64,000 nt of DNA from positions 1 to 64,000 of the forward strand of contig NZ_JALGRO010000018.1 in assembly GCF_022815645.1 (NCBI RefSeq). The letters are read 5' to 3'. Below are positions 8,691-16,759 of this stretch, piece after piece. Origin of the DNA: Curtobacterium sp. VKM Ac-2922. GTDB lineage: Bacteria; Actinomycetota; Actinomycetes; Actinomycetales; Microbacteriaceae. The first letter of the stretch is position 1. Each line of letters starts with the position of its first letter. Position numbers and translations under genes: made by a program. The notes below the pieces were generated by a model. That model worked only from the letters and a program-made list of their open reading frames with translations, was not told where the DNA came from and did no database searches.

Positions 8691-9980
8691 GTGCACGAAC
8701 GCGACGAAACGGTGCCGACACGGTTGACTGATCCCGTGTGGCCGAATCACGAGCGCGTCATCCCGGAGGCCTTCGTCGGCTCCGGGACGTCCGTCGTGGC
8801 CGCGCGGGCCCACTCGGTCGAGCCGTCGGGCAACGGCTACCTGTACGGCTACGAGGTCGACACCGTCGACCGGGCCGGTCAGCGCGCCACGGTCCTGACC
8901 TACGTCGACACCGGCGGCAACCACGACCAGAACAGTGCGCTCGTCACCGATCCCGCCACCAACGAGCCGGTGTCGGTGTGGGCGTACCCGAACGACCCGG
9001 GACTGCCCGTCCTGCCGCAGGTCACCTACCGTGACGCCGTCGCCGAACTCCTGACGACCCTCGGCATGCCGGTGACGAACCCGACCCTGACCGTCGCGGC
9101 CTACCGCCCGGGCAAGCGCGCCGTCGTGCGGGTCGACGCGCCCGAGGGAACGCTCTTCCTGAAGGTCGTCCGGCCACACCGGGTCGCGCCGATCGTGCGG
9201 ACCCACGAGCAGTTCGTCGCCGCTGGGCTCCCCGTGCCGCGCGTGCTGTCGAGCCGCGGGGACGGACTGCTCGTCCTCGAGCGCATCCGCGGCGTGCCGG
9301 CGGGCAGTCGCATCCTCGACATCGCCGACGACCCGCGGTTCGTCGCTTCGCTCGCCGCGCTGACCGGGCGGATCGCGACGGTGCCGATGACGCAGCAGGC
9401 CCGTGCCGACGCGATGGACCACGCCGACTGGCACCGCCGCACCCTGGTGTCCGCGCTGCCCCAGGACGCGCAGCAGATCGACGAGCTCTACGACGCGATC
9501 GGCCGTCGCTCGATCGGCTGGGCCGCGGCGACGAAACAGGTCGTGCACGGCGACCTGCACCTCGAGCAGGTCTTCGTCGACGAGGCCGAGCCGTGGCGGA
9601 TCTCCGGGTTGCTCGACATCGACACGGCGGGCTGGGGCTACGCCGTCCGGGACATCGGTGCCGTGGTCGCACACCTGGTCGTCACCGGGCTGTGGCACCG
9701 TTCGCGCGGCGACGCAGACCGCGGCGCGGCAGCGGAGCGCCTGGCCGACGGCATCGCCCGCGACTGGGCGGCGCGCAACCCGATCGAGGCTGAACGCCTG
9801 GGGCCGGCCATCGGCGCACAGCTGCTGGCGCACGCCGGCGGCCAGGCCACCACGGGCTCCGCGAACGGGATCGCCACCGCGGAACAGCTGCTGGCGGCGA
9901 CGCGTGCGGCGCTCGCGGTACCGGCCCCGCTCCTCCCGTCCGACCCGGCCAGCCGCCCGCGGTCCGCACCGCAGCGCTGA
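8691..9980 (+). CDS. Kinase-fold phosphotransferase (APH-like)
   Basis: Up to 429 aa. The C-terminal half has the aminoglycoside-phosphotransferase fold. The catalytic loop is VVHGDLHLEQVFVD near residue 285 and the metal-binding motif is LLDIDTAGWG. The second catalytic-loop position, normally Asn (HGDxxxxN), is Gln here. An ATP-lobe-like Lys is visible in GTLFLKVVRPH. The first 110 residues are not recognised. The start is uncertain: GTG codons at 8691, 8712 and 8736 are all in frame and none has a strong ribosome site. The substrate is unknown; such orphan kinases act on small molecules and are not necessarily resistance genes. Confidence 0.75.
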   Translation: MHERDETVPTRLTDPVWPNHERVIPEAFVGSGTSVVAARAHSVEPSGNGYLYGYEVDTVDRAGQRATVLTYVDTGGNHDQNSALVTDPATNEPVSVWAYPNDPGLPVLPQVTYRDAVAELLTTLGMPVTNPTLTVAAYRPGKRAVVRVDAPEGTLFLKVVRPHRVAPIVRTHEQFVAAGLPVPRVLSSRGDGLLVLERIRGVPAGSRILDIADDPRFVASLAALTGRIATVPMTQQARADAMDHADWHRRTLVSALPQDAQQIDELYDAIGRRSIGWAAATKQVVHGDLHLEQVFVDEAEPWRISGLLDIDTAGWGYAVRDIGAVVAHLVVTGLWHRSRGDADRGAAAERLADGIARDWAARNPIEAERLGPAIGAQLLAHAGGQATTGSANGIATAEQLLAATRAALAVPAPLLPSDPASRPRSAPQR

Positions 9981-9988
9981 CGCCCGTC

Positions 9989-10010
9989 CCCCGCGCCGAC
10001 GCGCGCGGGG
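9989..10010 (+). terminator. Hairpin after the phosphotransferase gene
   Basis: CCCCGCGC and GCGCGGGG form an 8-bp GC stem with a 6-base loop, starting 8 bp after the stop codon. No U-tract follows, so it is a weak or Rho-assisted terminator candidate. Confidence 0.45.
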
Positions 10011-10377
10011 ATCGCGGAGTCGCCTGGACGGGTGGTCCGGGAGTAAACTGACCGCGCACGCACCGCGTGCCCGCGCGTCGCGTCGTCCTCTGGCGCAACG
10101 AGTCGACCACGTGGTCGACGTGGGCACCGGGTCCGCGAACGCCCGGGGCGACCAGCCCTGCAGCCTCGCGTGCGTGCGACGGCGCCGGATCCCTCCGCGC
10201 AGACCGTCGCATCGGCAGGACGTCACCCGGCGCCCTCGATGGGATCGGTCGCACAGACGTCGTGGGGATCGGCGGGCCACCCTGGCCCGTCGCCGGCATC
10301 GGTGCGACGGACGCATCGACGAGACTTCCGCCCGGTCGGGCGGCTCGCCCCGGTCGCGGGGCGGAACAGGAGGAGCC
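10011..10377 (+). other. Long leader of the helicase gene
   Basis: This is a 367-bp stretch without a credible gene. TAAACT at 10044-10049 is a good -10 box, which would give a leader of about 320 nt before the TTG at 10378. A perfect 18-bp palindrome, GTCGACCACGTGGTCGAC, lies at 10102-10119. Several further short GC stems are possible. No known riboswitch class was recognised. AGGAGGAG at 10369-10375 is a strong ribosome binding site and decides the helicase start. Confidence 0.5.
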
Positions 10378-12504
10378 TTGGCTCGATCAGGCACGCGGCG
10401 TGCAGCCGGTGGGACGCGGACCGCGTCGCGCCGGACCCGGCCGCTCGACAACGACGGCGTCATCCCGGTGCTCGCCCGCGCGGTGCGCGAGGTCGAGGCA
10501 GCCGCGCAGCGCGGACCGCTGAAGACGACGAACCGCACGAAGTTCCAGGCGGTCGCCCTGCTCATGCGCGAGGAACGTGCGCGGGTCAAGGCGGACGCCA
10601 CACTGACCGACGCGCAGCGCGCCGAGCAGATGAAGCGGCTCGACGGCGTGGCGACGATCCTGGCGAAGACGGCAGCGCGGGACACCAGCGTGATCCAGCT
10701 GCTCACCGAAGAAGCCTCGGTCTCCGAGGCCACCCGGACGGTCAAGCGCGACATGATGATCGCGGGCGGCGTCGAGATGCAGCCCGAGGACCTGGTCATC
10801 GCGGCCGAGCCGGCGCCGGCGTCCACCGCGCAGGAGCGTGCCGTCGTCCCGCAGGCCGTGGTGCAGCGCCAGCTCGCCAACCCGTTCCTGCCGCCGGACT
10901 TCGCCCTGGCCGACCAGCCCGTCGCGCACCCGCGACGCCTGGCGAACTGGGAGCTGTTCGGTCCGCTCTTCAAGTCGTTCGAGTACGGCGCGGGTGGTGG
11001 CGCGGCGTCGATGGACCTGCCCGACCCGGGTCCGCTCGGCACGCTCTCCGGCACCAACCTCATGAAGCACCAGGCCGAGCTCGTCGCCGCGGTGGCCGAG
11101 GGTCACCGCACGTTCCTGCTCGCTGACGAGCCGGGCCTCGGCAAGACCGCGCAGTCGCTGTTGGCGGCCGAGGCAGCCGGGGCGTACCCGCTGCTGGTCG
11201 TCGTGCCGAACGTGGTCAAGACGAACTGGGCGCGTGAAGCAGCCCGTTGGGTGCCGAACCGTCAGGCGACCGTCATCCACGGGGACGGCGACGACCTGGA
11301 CGGCTTCGCCGACGTCGTGATCGTGAACTACGAGATCCTCGACCGGCACGTCGGCTGGCTCAGCGCGTTCGGGTTCAAGGGGATGGTCGTCGACGAGGCG
11401 CACTTCATCAAGAACAAGGACTCGCAGCGTTCGAAGTTCGTGCTGCAGCTGGCCGAGGCGATCCGCGCTCGGACGGCTGCGCCCCTGATGATGGCGCTGA
11501 CCGGCACCCCGCTGATCAACTCCGTCGAGGACTTCCGCACGATCTGGGAGTACCTCGGCTGGATCGACGACAAGAAGCCTCGTGCCAAGCTCATGAACGA
11601 GCTCGAGGACATCGGGCTGACCCCGGCAGACCAGGGGTTCTTCTCCGAGGCTCGTCGTGCCGTGATCGACCTCGGCATCGTCCGGCGCCGCAAGGTCGAC
11701 GTCGCGGCCGACATCCCCGCGCGGCGCATCGCCGACATCCCGGTCGAGCTCGACGGCGACGAGGGCCGCTCGATCCGCGACGCCGAACGCGAACTCACCG
11801 CCAAGCTCGTCCAGCGCTACCACCAGGCGCTCGACGCCCGGACCGGTCAGGCGCCGGTCGAGGGCATCGACCACAAGTTGGTCCGCCAGGTCGCCCGCTG
11901 GGAGCTCGAGGACCAGGACGCATCGTCCACCGGCGAGAACGTGTTCTCGATGGTGCGGCGCATCGGCCGTGCCAAGGCGCAGCTGGCGGCGGACTACGCG
12001 GCGCAGCTGGCCTCGAACGTCGGCAAGGTCGTGTTCTTCGCCAAGCACCTCGACGTGATGGACCAGGCGGAAGAGGTCTTCGCCCGCCGTGGTCTGCGCA
12101 CGGCCACCATCCGTGGTGACCAGACGCCCACGCAGCGCACCGCACAGATCGATGCGTTCGTGAACGACCCGGACGTCGCGGTGATCGTCTGCTCGCTCAC
12201 CGCCGCGGGTGTCGGGCTGAACCTGCAGGTGGCGTCGAACGTGGTGCTGGCCGAGCTGTCGTGGACGAGCGCCGAGCAGACCCAGGCGATCGACCGCGTG
12301 CACCGCATCGGGCAGGCAGAGCCGGTCACCGCGTGGCGGATCATCGCCGCCCAGACGATCGACACCAAGATCGCCGAGCTCATCGACTCCAAGGCCGGGC
12401 TGGCCGCGCGGGCGCTCGACGGCTCCGACGAGGAACTGGTCGACTCGGGTGACATCCAGCTCGACGCGATGGCGGCCCTGCTGACCGACGCGCTCGAGGG
12501 CTGA
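10378..12504 (+). CDS. SNF2-family DEAD/DEAH-box helicase
   Basis: 708 aa from the TTG at 10378, chosen because AGGAGGAG sits just upstream. The N-terminal 200 residues are basic and then helical. The SNF2 ATPase follows: Walker A as DEPGLGKT near 250, motif II as VDEAHFIKN near 339, and motif III as MALTGTPLIN. The C-terminal helicase lobe has FFAKHLDVMDQAEEVF and motif VI QAIDRVHRIGQ near 637. This combination fits SNF2-type ATPases that translocate on double-stranded DNA, as in the SMARCAL1/HepA-like group. Partner and role are unknown. It is a single-gene unit with a long leader and ends in a bidirectional hairpin. Confidence 0.9.
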   Translation: MARSGTRRAAGGTRTASRRTRPLDNDGVIPVLARAVREVEAAAQRGPLKTTNRTKFQAVALLMREERARVKADATLTDAQRAEQMKRLDGVATILAKTAARDTSVIQLLTEEASVSEATRTVKRDMMIAGGVEMQPEDLVIAAEPAPASTAQERAVVPQAVVQRQLANPFLPPDFALADQPVAHPRRLANWELFGPLFKSFEYGAGGGAASMDLPDPGPLGTLSGTNLMKHQAELVAAVAEGHRTFLLADEPGLGKTAQSLLAAEAAGAYPLLVVVPNVVKTNWAREAARWVPNRQATVIHGDGDDLDGFADVVIVNYEILDRHVGWLSAFGFKGMVVDEAHFIKNKDSQRSKFVLQLAEAIRARTAAPLMMALTGTPLINSVEDFRTIWEYLGWIDDKKPRAKLMNELEDIGLTPADQGFFSEARRAVIDLGIVRRRKVDVAADIPARRIADIPVELDGDEGRSIRDAERELTAKLVQRYHQALDARTGQAPVEGIDHKLVRQVARWELEDQDASSTGENVFSMVRRIGRAKAQLAADYAAQLASNVGKVVFFAKHLDVMDQAEEVFARRGLRTATIRGDQTPTQRTAQIDAFVNDPDVAVIVCSLTAAGVGLNLQVASNVVLAELSWTSAEQTQAIDRVHRIGQAEPVTAWRIIAAQTIDTKIAELIDSKAGLAARALDGSDEELVDSGDIQLDAMAALLTDALEG

Positions 12505-12513
12505 GACCCGGCA

Positions 12514-12575
12514 CGCACAACCGAAAGCACCCTGCGCAACGGATTCACGTGGCGCAGGGTGCTCTCGGTTGTGCG
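12514..12575. terminator. Long hairpin, repeat family 1 copy a
   Basis: The left arm begins CGCACAACCGAAAGCACCC and pairs over 24 bp with the right arm (12552-12575), with a single mismatch and a loop of about 14 bases. It lies between the convergent helicase and mycoredoxin genes, so it can terminate from both sides. The same arm sequence recurs at 43926 and 62161. Confidence 0.8.
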
Positions 12576-12621
12576 AACCGTGCGACCAGCACGCGTCGGC
12601 GCCGCACCAGCCGCACCGGCC

Positions 12622-12894
12622 TCAGATGCGGGACTGCACCTCGGCCAGGGACGGGTTCGTCGCGGTGCTGCCGTCGGGGAACACCAGCGTCGGCACGGTC
12701 TGGTTGCCGCCGTTGACCTCGGCGACCAGCTCGGCCGTGCCGGGGGTCTGCTCGATGTCGACCTCGGTGAAGGGCACGCCGGCCTTGGACATCTGGCTCT
12801 TCAGGCGCTTGCAGTAGCCGCACCAGGTGGTCGTGAACATCGTGACGCCGCCGGCCTGGGGCACGAACGCGTCGCGGGAGATCGTCTCGCTCAT
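12622..12894 (-). CDS. Mycoredoxin (glutaredoxin-like, CGYC)
   Basis: 90 aa, a single glutaredoxin fold. The redox motif WCGYC is at 24-28, the cis-proline TVP at 66-68, and a Gly-containing C-terminal helix follows. CGYC is the signature of mycoredoxin-1, which reduces mycothiolated proteins with mycothiol as electron donor in the actinobacterial cytoplasm. The ATG at 12894 gives the usual compact length. The gene is transcribed alone and is divergent from the CYTH/CHAD gene with 66 bp between starts. Assignment to mycoredoxin rather than NrdH redoxin rests on CGYC and the total length. Confidence 0.88.
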   Translation of the reverse strand: MSETISRDAFVPQAGGVTMFTTTWCGYCKRLKSQMSKAGVPFTEVDIEQTPGTAELVAEVNGGNQTVPTLVFPDGSTATNPSLAEVQSRI

Positions 12895-12960
12895 CCCCTC
12901 AGGCTAACCCCGGCGTCTGAGCGGTCCGGTCCACCGGTGCGCCCTGGTAGACAGGGACGT

Positions 12961-14490
12961 GTGACCCAGACGCACCTCGAGATCGAGCGCACGTACGACC
13001 TGCCCGACACTGCCGACCTGCCGGACCTGATCGGGGTCGGTGGCATCCTGCAGGTCGACCACCAGGAACCCTTCGAACTCGACGCGACCTACTGGGACAC
13101 CGCGCGGTACGACCTGGTCGCCGCCCGTGTGACCGTCCGTCGTCGCACGGGTGGCCACGACGCCGGGTGGCACATCAAGCGCGCCGAGTCCGACACCGTC
13201 CGGCACGAGCAGCACTTCCCCCTCACCGACGACGCGGACACCGTGCCGGTGGAGGTCCTGGCGGCCCTGTTCACCGAGCGCCGCGGACGGGGCCTGCAGC
13301 CCGTCGTGCGGATCACCACCACGCGCACCGTCACCCGCCTGCTCGACGAGGACGGCGACCAGATCGCCGAGCTCGCCGACGACCGCGTCAGCGCCCAGCG
13401 GCTGGACGCCGACGCGCCGGCCGACCCGCGCACCTGGCGCGAGGTCGAGGTCGAGACCGTCCCGGGCGTCGACCCGCAGATCGCGCACGAGTTCCTCGGA
13501 TCGCTGGACGGCCGGTTCCAGGCCGTCGGGGCCGGCCCCGCCGCCGTCGCATCCAAGCTGGCACGCGGGCTGGCCGGCGCACCGGCACCGCGCCTCCAGA
13601 CCGCCGACAAGCCCGACAAGGGCACGACCGCCCGCGTCATCACCAAGCGGCTCAGGAAGCTGCGCTCCGCGCTGCTCGTCCAGGAGGCCCGGCTGCGGTC
13701 CGGCGAGGACGCCGAGCTGCGCGAGACGGCCGCCACCACCCTCGAACTCGCCGCGATCCTGCAGACCTACCGTCCGGCCTTCCCCGACGGGGACGTCTTC
13801 GACCGCGCAGCTGCCGGCGCCGAGGACCTGGCGGAGGTCACCGCGCGCGCCGCACTGGCCGACCACCTGGTCGAGCGGCTGCCGCGTGCGAGCAGCCCCG
13901 CCCAGGACGAGCTGGTCGACGCGATGACGCGGGAGCGGATCCTGGCGGCGACCCGCGAGCGCCGCGACGAAGCGGTCCGCGACGTCGTGACCGCGCTGCA
14001 CGGCGAACCGTTCCTGGAACTGCTCGACGCCCTCGACGACGCGGTCGAGCGGCCGACACCGACCCCGTGGTCGTTGCGGTCGCCGAAGAAGGTCGCTCAG
14101 GACGTCACCGCGACGGTGAAGCCCGAGGTGCGCGAACTCGTCCGTGACGCGGTGGCCGACGACACCTCGGACACCGCAGCCGCACGCGAGGCAGCCGACC
14201 GCGCCGCCACCGAGCTCGCCTGGCAGGGGACGATGCGCGCCCGGCTCGCGATGGACGTGCTGGGCGACGACGCCTTCCCGCACGCACTGTGGAAGCGGAT
14301 CGGCACCGCGGCCGAGGTGCTGACGGAGCGGGTGCGGTCGCTCTGGGCGCTCGACGCACTGCGGACGCTGTCGGGCATCGCCGAGCGCGCCGGCGAGAGC
14401 ACGTTCGCGTACGGCGTGCTGGCCGGGGACCGCGTGCGGCTGGCCGAGGAGTCCTACGACGAGGCGGTGCACGCACTCAACCGCGTGTGA
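12961..14490 (+). CDS. CYTH and CHAD domain-containing protein
   Basis: 509 aa. Residues 1-200 form a CYTH (triphosphate tunnel) domain with the expected beta-strand pattern and the RVTVRRRTGGHDAGWHIK block. The signature ExExK reads EIERT here (E7, E9, T11), so the lysine is replaced. Residues 215-500 are an all-helical CHAD domain starting RVITKRLRKLRSAL; the histidine usually seen before that helix is absent. The family acts on triphosphates or polyphosphate, and CHAD domains bind polyphosphate. With both signatures degenerate, activity is uncertain. GTG start at 12961; no extension is needed for the domain. Confidence 0.85.
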   Translation: MTQTHLEIERTYDLPDTADLPDLIGVGGILQVDHQEPFELDATYWDTARYDLVAARVTVRRRTGGHDAGWHIKRAESDTVRHEQHFPLTDDADTVPVEVLAALFTERRGRGLQPVVRITTTRTVTRLLDEDGDQIAELADDRVSAQRLDADAPADPRTWREVEVETVPGVDPQIAHEFLGSLDGRFQAVGAGPAAVASKLARGLAGAPAPRLQTADKPDKGTTARVITKRLRKLRSALLVQEARLRSGEDAELRETAATTLELAAILQTYRPAFPDGDVFDRAAAGAEDLAEVTARAALADHLVERLPRASSPAQDELVDAMTRERILAATRERRDEAVRDVVTALHGEPFLELLDALDDAVERPTPTPWSLRSPKKVAQDVTATVKPEVRELVRDAVADDTSDTAAAREAADRAATELAWQGTMRARLAMDVLGDDAFPHALWKRIGTAAEVLTERVRSLWALDALRTLSGIAERAGESTFAYGVLAGDRVRLAEESYDEAVHALNRV

Positions 14491-14524
14491 GCGCGTCGCG
14501 CGTGCGCGCCGTGCGCGGTCGAGG

Positions 14525-14571
14525 GAGCAGAAGTCGTCGGGTCCGTGTGGACCACCCGACGATTGCTGCTC
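14525..14571. terminator. Bidirectional hairpin between CYTH/CHAD and oligopeptidase B
   Basis: GAGCAG/CTGCTC and TCGTCGGGT/ACCCGACGA pair around a short unpaired step and an 11-base loop. It sits between two converging stop codons (14490 and 14582). Confidence 0.65.
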
Positions 14572-14581
14572 GCTCGATGTT

Positions 14582-16750
14582 TCAGGCGGTGGGCGCGGCG
14601 GCGGGCCTGGTGGCGGGGGAGTCCTTGGCGAGCCCCAGGGTGTCGAGGATCCACGCGATCTCGAACGCGCGCTCGCGCCAGGACGCGTAGCGCCCGCTGA
14701 CACCGCCGTGGCCCGCGGACATCTCGGTCTTCAGCAGCACCGGCGCCCCGACCTCGCGCAGCTTCGCGGTCCACTTGGCGGGCTCGACGTACAGCACGCG
14801 GGTGTCGTTGATCGAGGTGACCGCCAGGATCGCCGGGTACTGCACGTCGTCGCGGACGTTCTCGTACGGGGTGTACTCGCTCATGTAGCGGTAGACCTCG
14901 GCGTCGTGCAGCGGGTCACCCCACTCGTCCCACTCGATCACGGTGAGCGGCAGGTCGGGGTCGAGGATGCTGGTCAGCGCGTCGACGAACGGCACGGCGG
15001 CCAGGATGCCCGCGAACCGGTCGGGGGCGATGTTCGCCACCGCGCCCATCAGGAGTCCGCCCGCGCTGCCGCCCTCGGCGACCAGGCGGTCGGCGCTCGT
15101 GCGGCCCGTCGCGATGAGGTGGTCGGCGACGGCGACGAAGTCCGTGAAGGTGTTCTTCTTGGTGAGGGTCTTGCCGTTCTCGTACCAGTGCCGTCCGAGT
15201 TCGCCGCCGCCCCGGACGTGCGCGACCGCGAACACGACGCCGCGGTCGAGCAGCGACAGGCGCATCACGCTGAACCCCGGGTCGATCGAGTGCTCGTACG
15301 ACCCGTACCCGTACAGGTGCAGCGGCGCCGGGGTGTCGGTGTCCACCGCGTCGCGTCGCCACACGAGCGAGATCGGCACGCGGGTGCCGTCGGACGCCGT
15401 GGCCCAGTCGCGCTCTTGCACGTAGTCGGTCGGGTCGTAGCCACCGAGCACCGGCTGGCGCTTGAGCACCGTGACGTGTCCGGTCGCCAGGTCGAGGTCG
15501 CTGACCTCGGACGGGGTGACGAACGAGGTGAACCCGATGCGCAGCGTGGGCTGGTGCCACTCCGGGTTGCCACCGAGGCCGGCGGAGAACAGGGTCTCGT
15601 CGAAGTGGACCTCGTCGGGTTCGCCGTAGCCGTCACCGTCGATCGGGATGATCGCGACCCGGGGGAGTGCCTGGGCGCGGTACTCCAGCGCCAGGTGCCC
15701 GGCGAACGCGTCGACCGACTCGATGCGGCGCTCGGGGTGGTGCGCCACGACGACCCGGCGGTCGGACTCGGATGTGGGGTCGTCCGCGGGGACGTCCACG
15801 AGTTCGAAGTTCTCGGCACCGTCGTTGTGCAGGACGAGCAACCGGTCGCTGCCGCCGACGATGGCGTGCTCGATCTCGTACTCGACCCCTTCGCGCCGGG
15901 GCCACACCACGTGGAAGTCGCCGGTCGGGTCGGCCGCGTCGAGGATCCAGGCCTCGGAGGTGATCTTCGACCCGAGCTCGATGACGATGTACTGCGACGA
16001 GCGCGTGACGCCGACGCCGACCCAGTAGCGGTCGTCGGGCTCTTCGAACACGACGACGTCGGCCGACGCGGGCGTGCCGACGGTGTGCCGCCAGATGCGG
16101 TCCGGACGCCACGAGTCGTCGACCGTGGGGTAGAACACGTACCGGCCCGAGGGGTCGAACGTGGCACCGGCACCGGTGTTCTCGACGACGTCGGCCAGGT
16201 CGTCGCCCGTGGTCAGGTCACGGACGTGCAGCGTGTACCGCTCGTCGCCCGCCACGTCGACGCCGTAGACCAACCGTGTGCCGTCGTCGGTGATGTCGTA
16301 GGAACCCAGGGAGAAGAAGTCGTGTCCCTCGGCCAGGGCGTTGCCGTCGAGCACGACCTGTTCGCCGGGCAGGGTCGTCGTGTCCTCGTCGAGGGTCGGC
16401 GGCGTCCAGTCGTCCGGTCCGGTGATCGGTGCGCGGCACTGCACGCCGTACTGGCTGCCCTCGGTCGTGCGGGTGAAGTACCACCAGTGACCCATGCGCA
16501 CCGGCACCGACAGGTCGGTCTCCTGCACGCGGCCCTTGACCTCGGCGAAGACGCGCTCGCGCAGGTCGGCGAGGTGGTCGGTCGAGGCCGCGGTGTGGGC
16601 GTTCTCGGCCTCGAGGTACCGCAGCGTGTCGGGGGACTCCTTGTCGCGGAGCCACTCGTAGTCGTCCACGAAGTCGATGCCGTGGTGCGTTCGGGTGATC
16701 GGCCGCTTGTCGGCGGTCGGCGGGGTGGTGGATCCGTGCTCGTCGCTCAC
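14582..16750 (-). CDS. ptrB: Oligopeptidase B (S9 prolyl-oligopeptidase family)
   Basis: 722 aa. An N-terminal beta-propeller runs to about residue 430 and an alpha/beta hydrolase domain follows. The catalytic triad is visible: Ser562 in GGSAGG, Asp649 in SINDTRV and His681 in SAGHGG. The N-terminus DYEWLRDKESPDTLRYLEAEN is typical of the oligopeptidase A/B branch, which cleaves short peptides after basic residues in the cytoplasm; no signal peptide is present. It starts 9 bp after the Fic gene on the same strand, so the two are probably cotranscribed. It ends against a bidirectional hairpin. Confidence 0.92.
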   Translation of the reverse strand: MSDEHGSTTPPTADKRPITRTHHGIDFVDDYEWLRDKESPDTLRYLEAENAHTAASTDHLADLRERVFAEVKGRVQETDLSVPVRMGHWWYFTRTTEGSQYGVQCRAPITGPDDWTPPTLDEDTTTLPGEQVVLDGNALAEGHDFFSLGSYDITDDGTRLVYGVDVAGDERYTLHVRDLTTGDDLADVVENTGAGATFDPSGRYVFYPTVDDSWRPDRIWRHTVGTPASADVVVFEEPDDRYWVGVGVTRSSQYIVIELGSKITSEAWILDAADPTGDFHVVWPRREGVEYEIEHAIVGGSDRLLVLHNDGAENFELVDVPADDPTSESDRRVVVAHHPERRIESVDAFAGHLALEYRAQALPRVAIIPIDGDGYGEPDEVHFDETLFSAGLGGNPEWHQPTLRIGFTSFVTPSEVSDLDLATGHVTVLKRQPVLGGYDPTDYVQERDWATASDGTRVPISLVWRRDAVDTDTPAPLHLYGYGSYEHSIDPGFSVMRLSLLDRGVVFAVAHVRGGGELGRHWYENGKTLTKKNTFTDFVAVADHLIATGRTSADRLVAEGGSAGGLLMGAVANIAPDRFAGILAAVPFVDALTSILDPDLPLTVIEWDEWGDPLHDAEVYRYMSEYTPYENVRDDVQYPAILAVTSINDTRVLYVEPAKWTAKLREVGAPVLLKTEMSAGHGGVSGRYASWRERAFEIAWILDTLGLAKDSPATRPAAAPTA

Positions 16751-16759
16751 CCGACCACC

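Noticed and set aside
9403-10377. Extended helicase N-terminus upstream of 10378
   Set aside because: The upstream in-frame sequence overlaps the phosphotransferase gene and reads as low-complexity Arg/Ser/Pro; AGGAGGAG marks the TTG at 10378.
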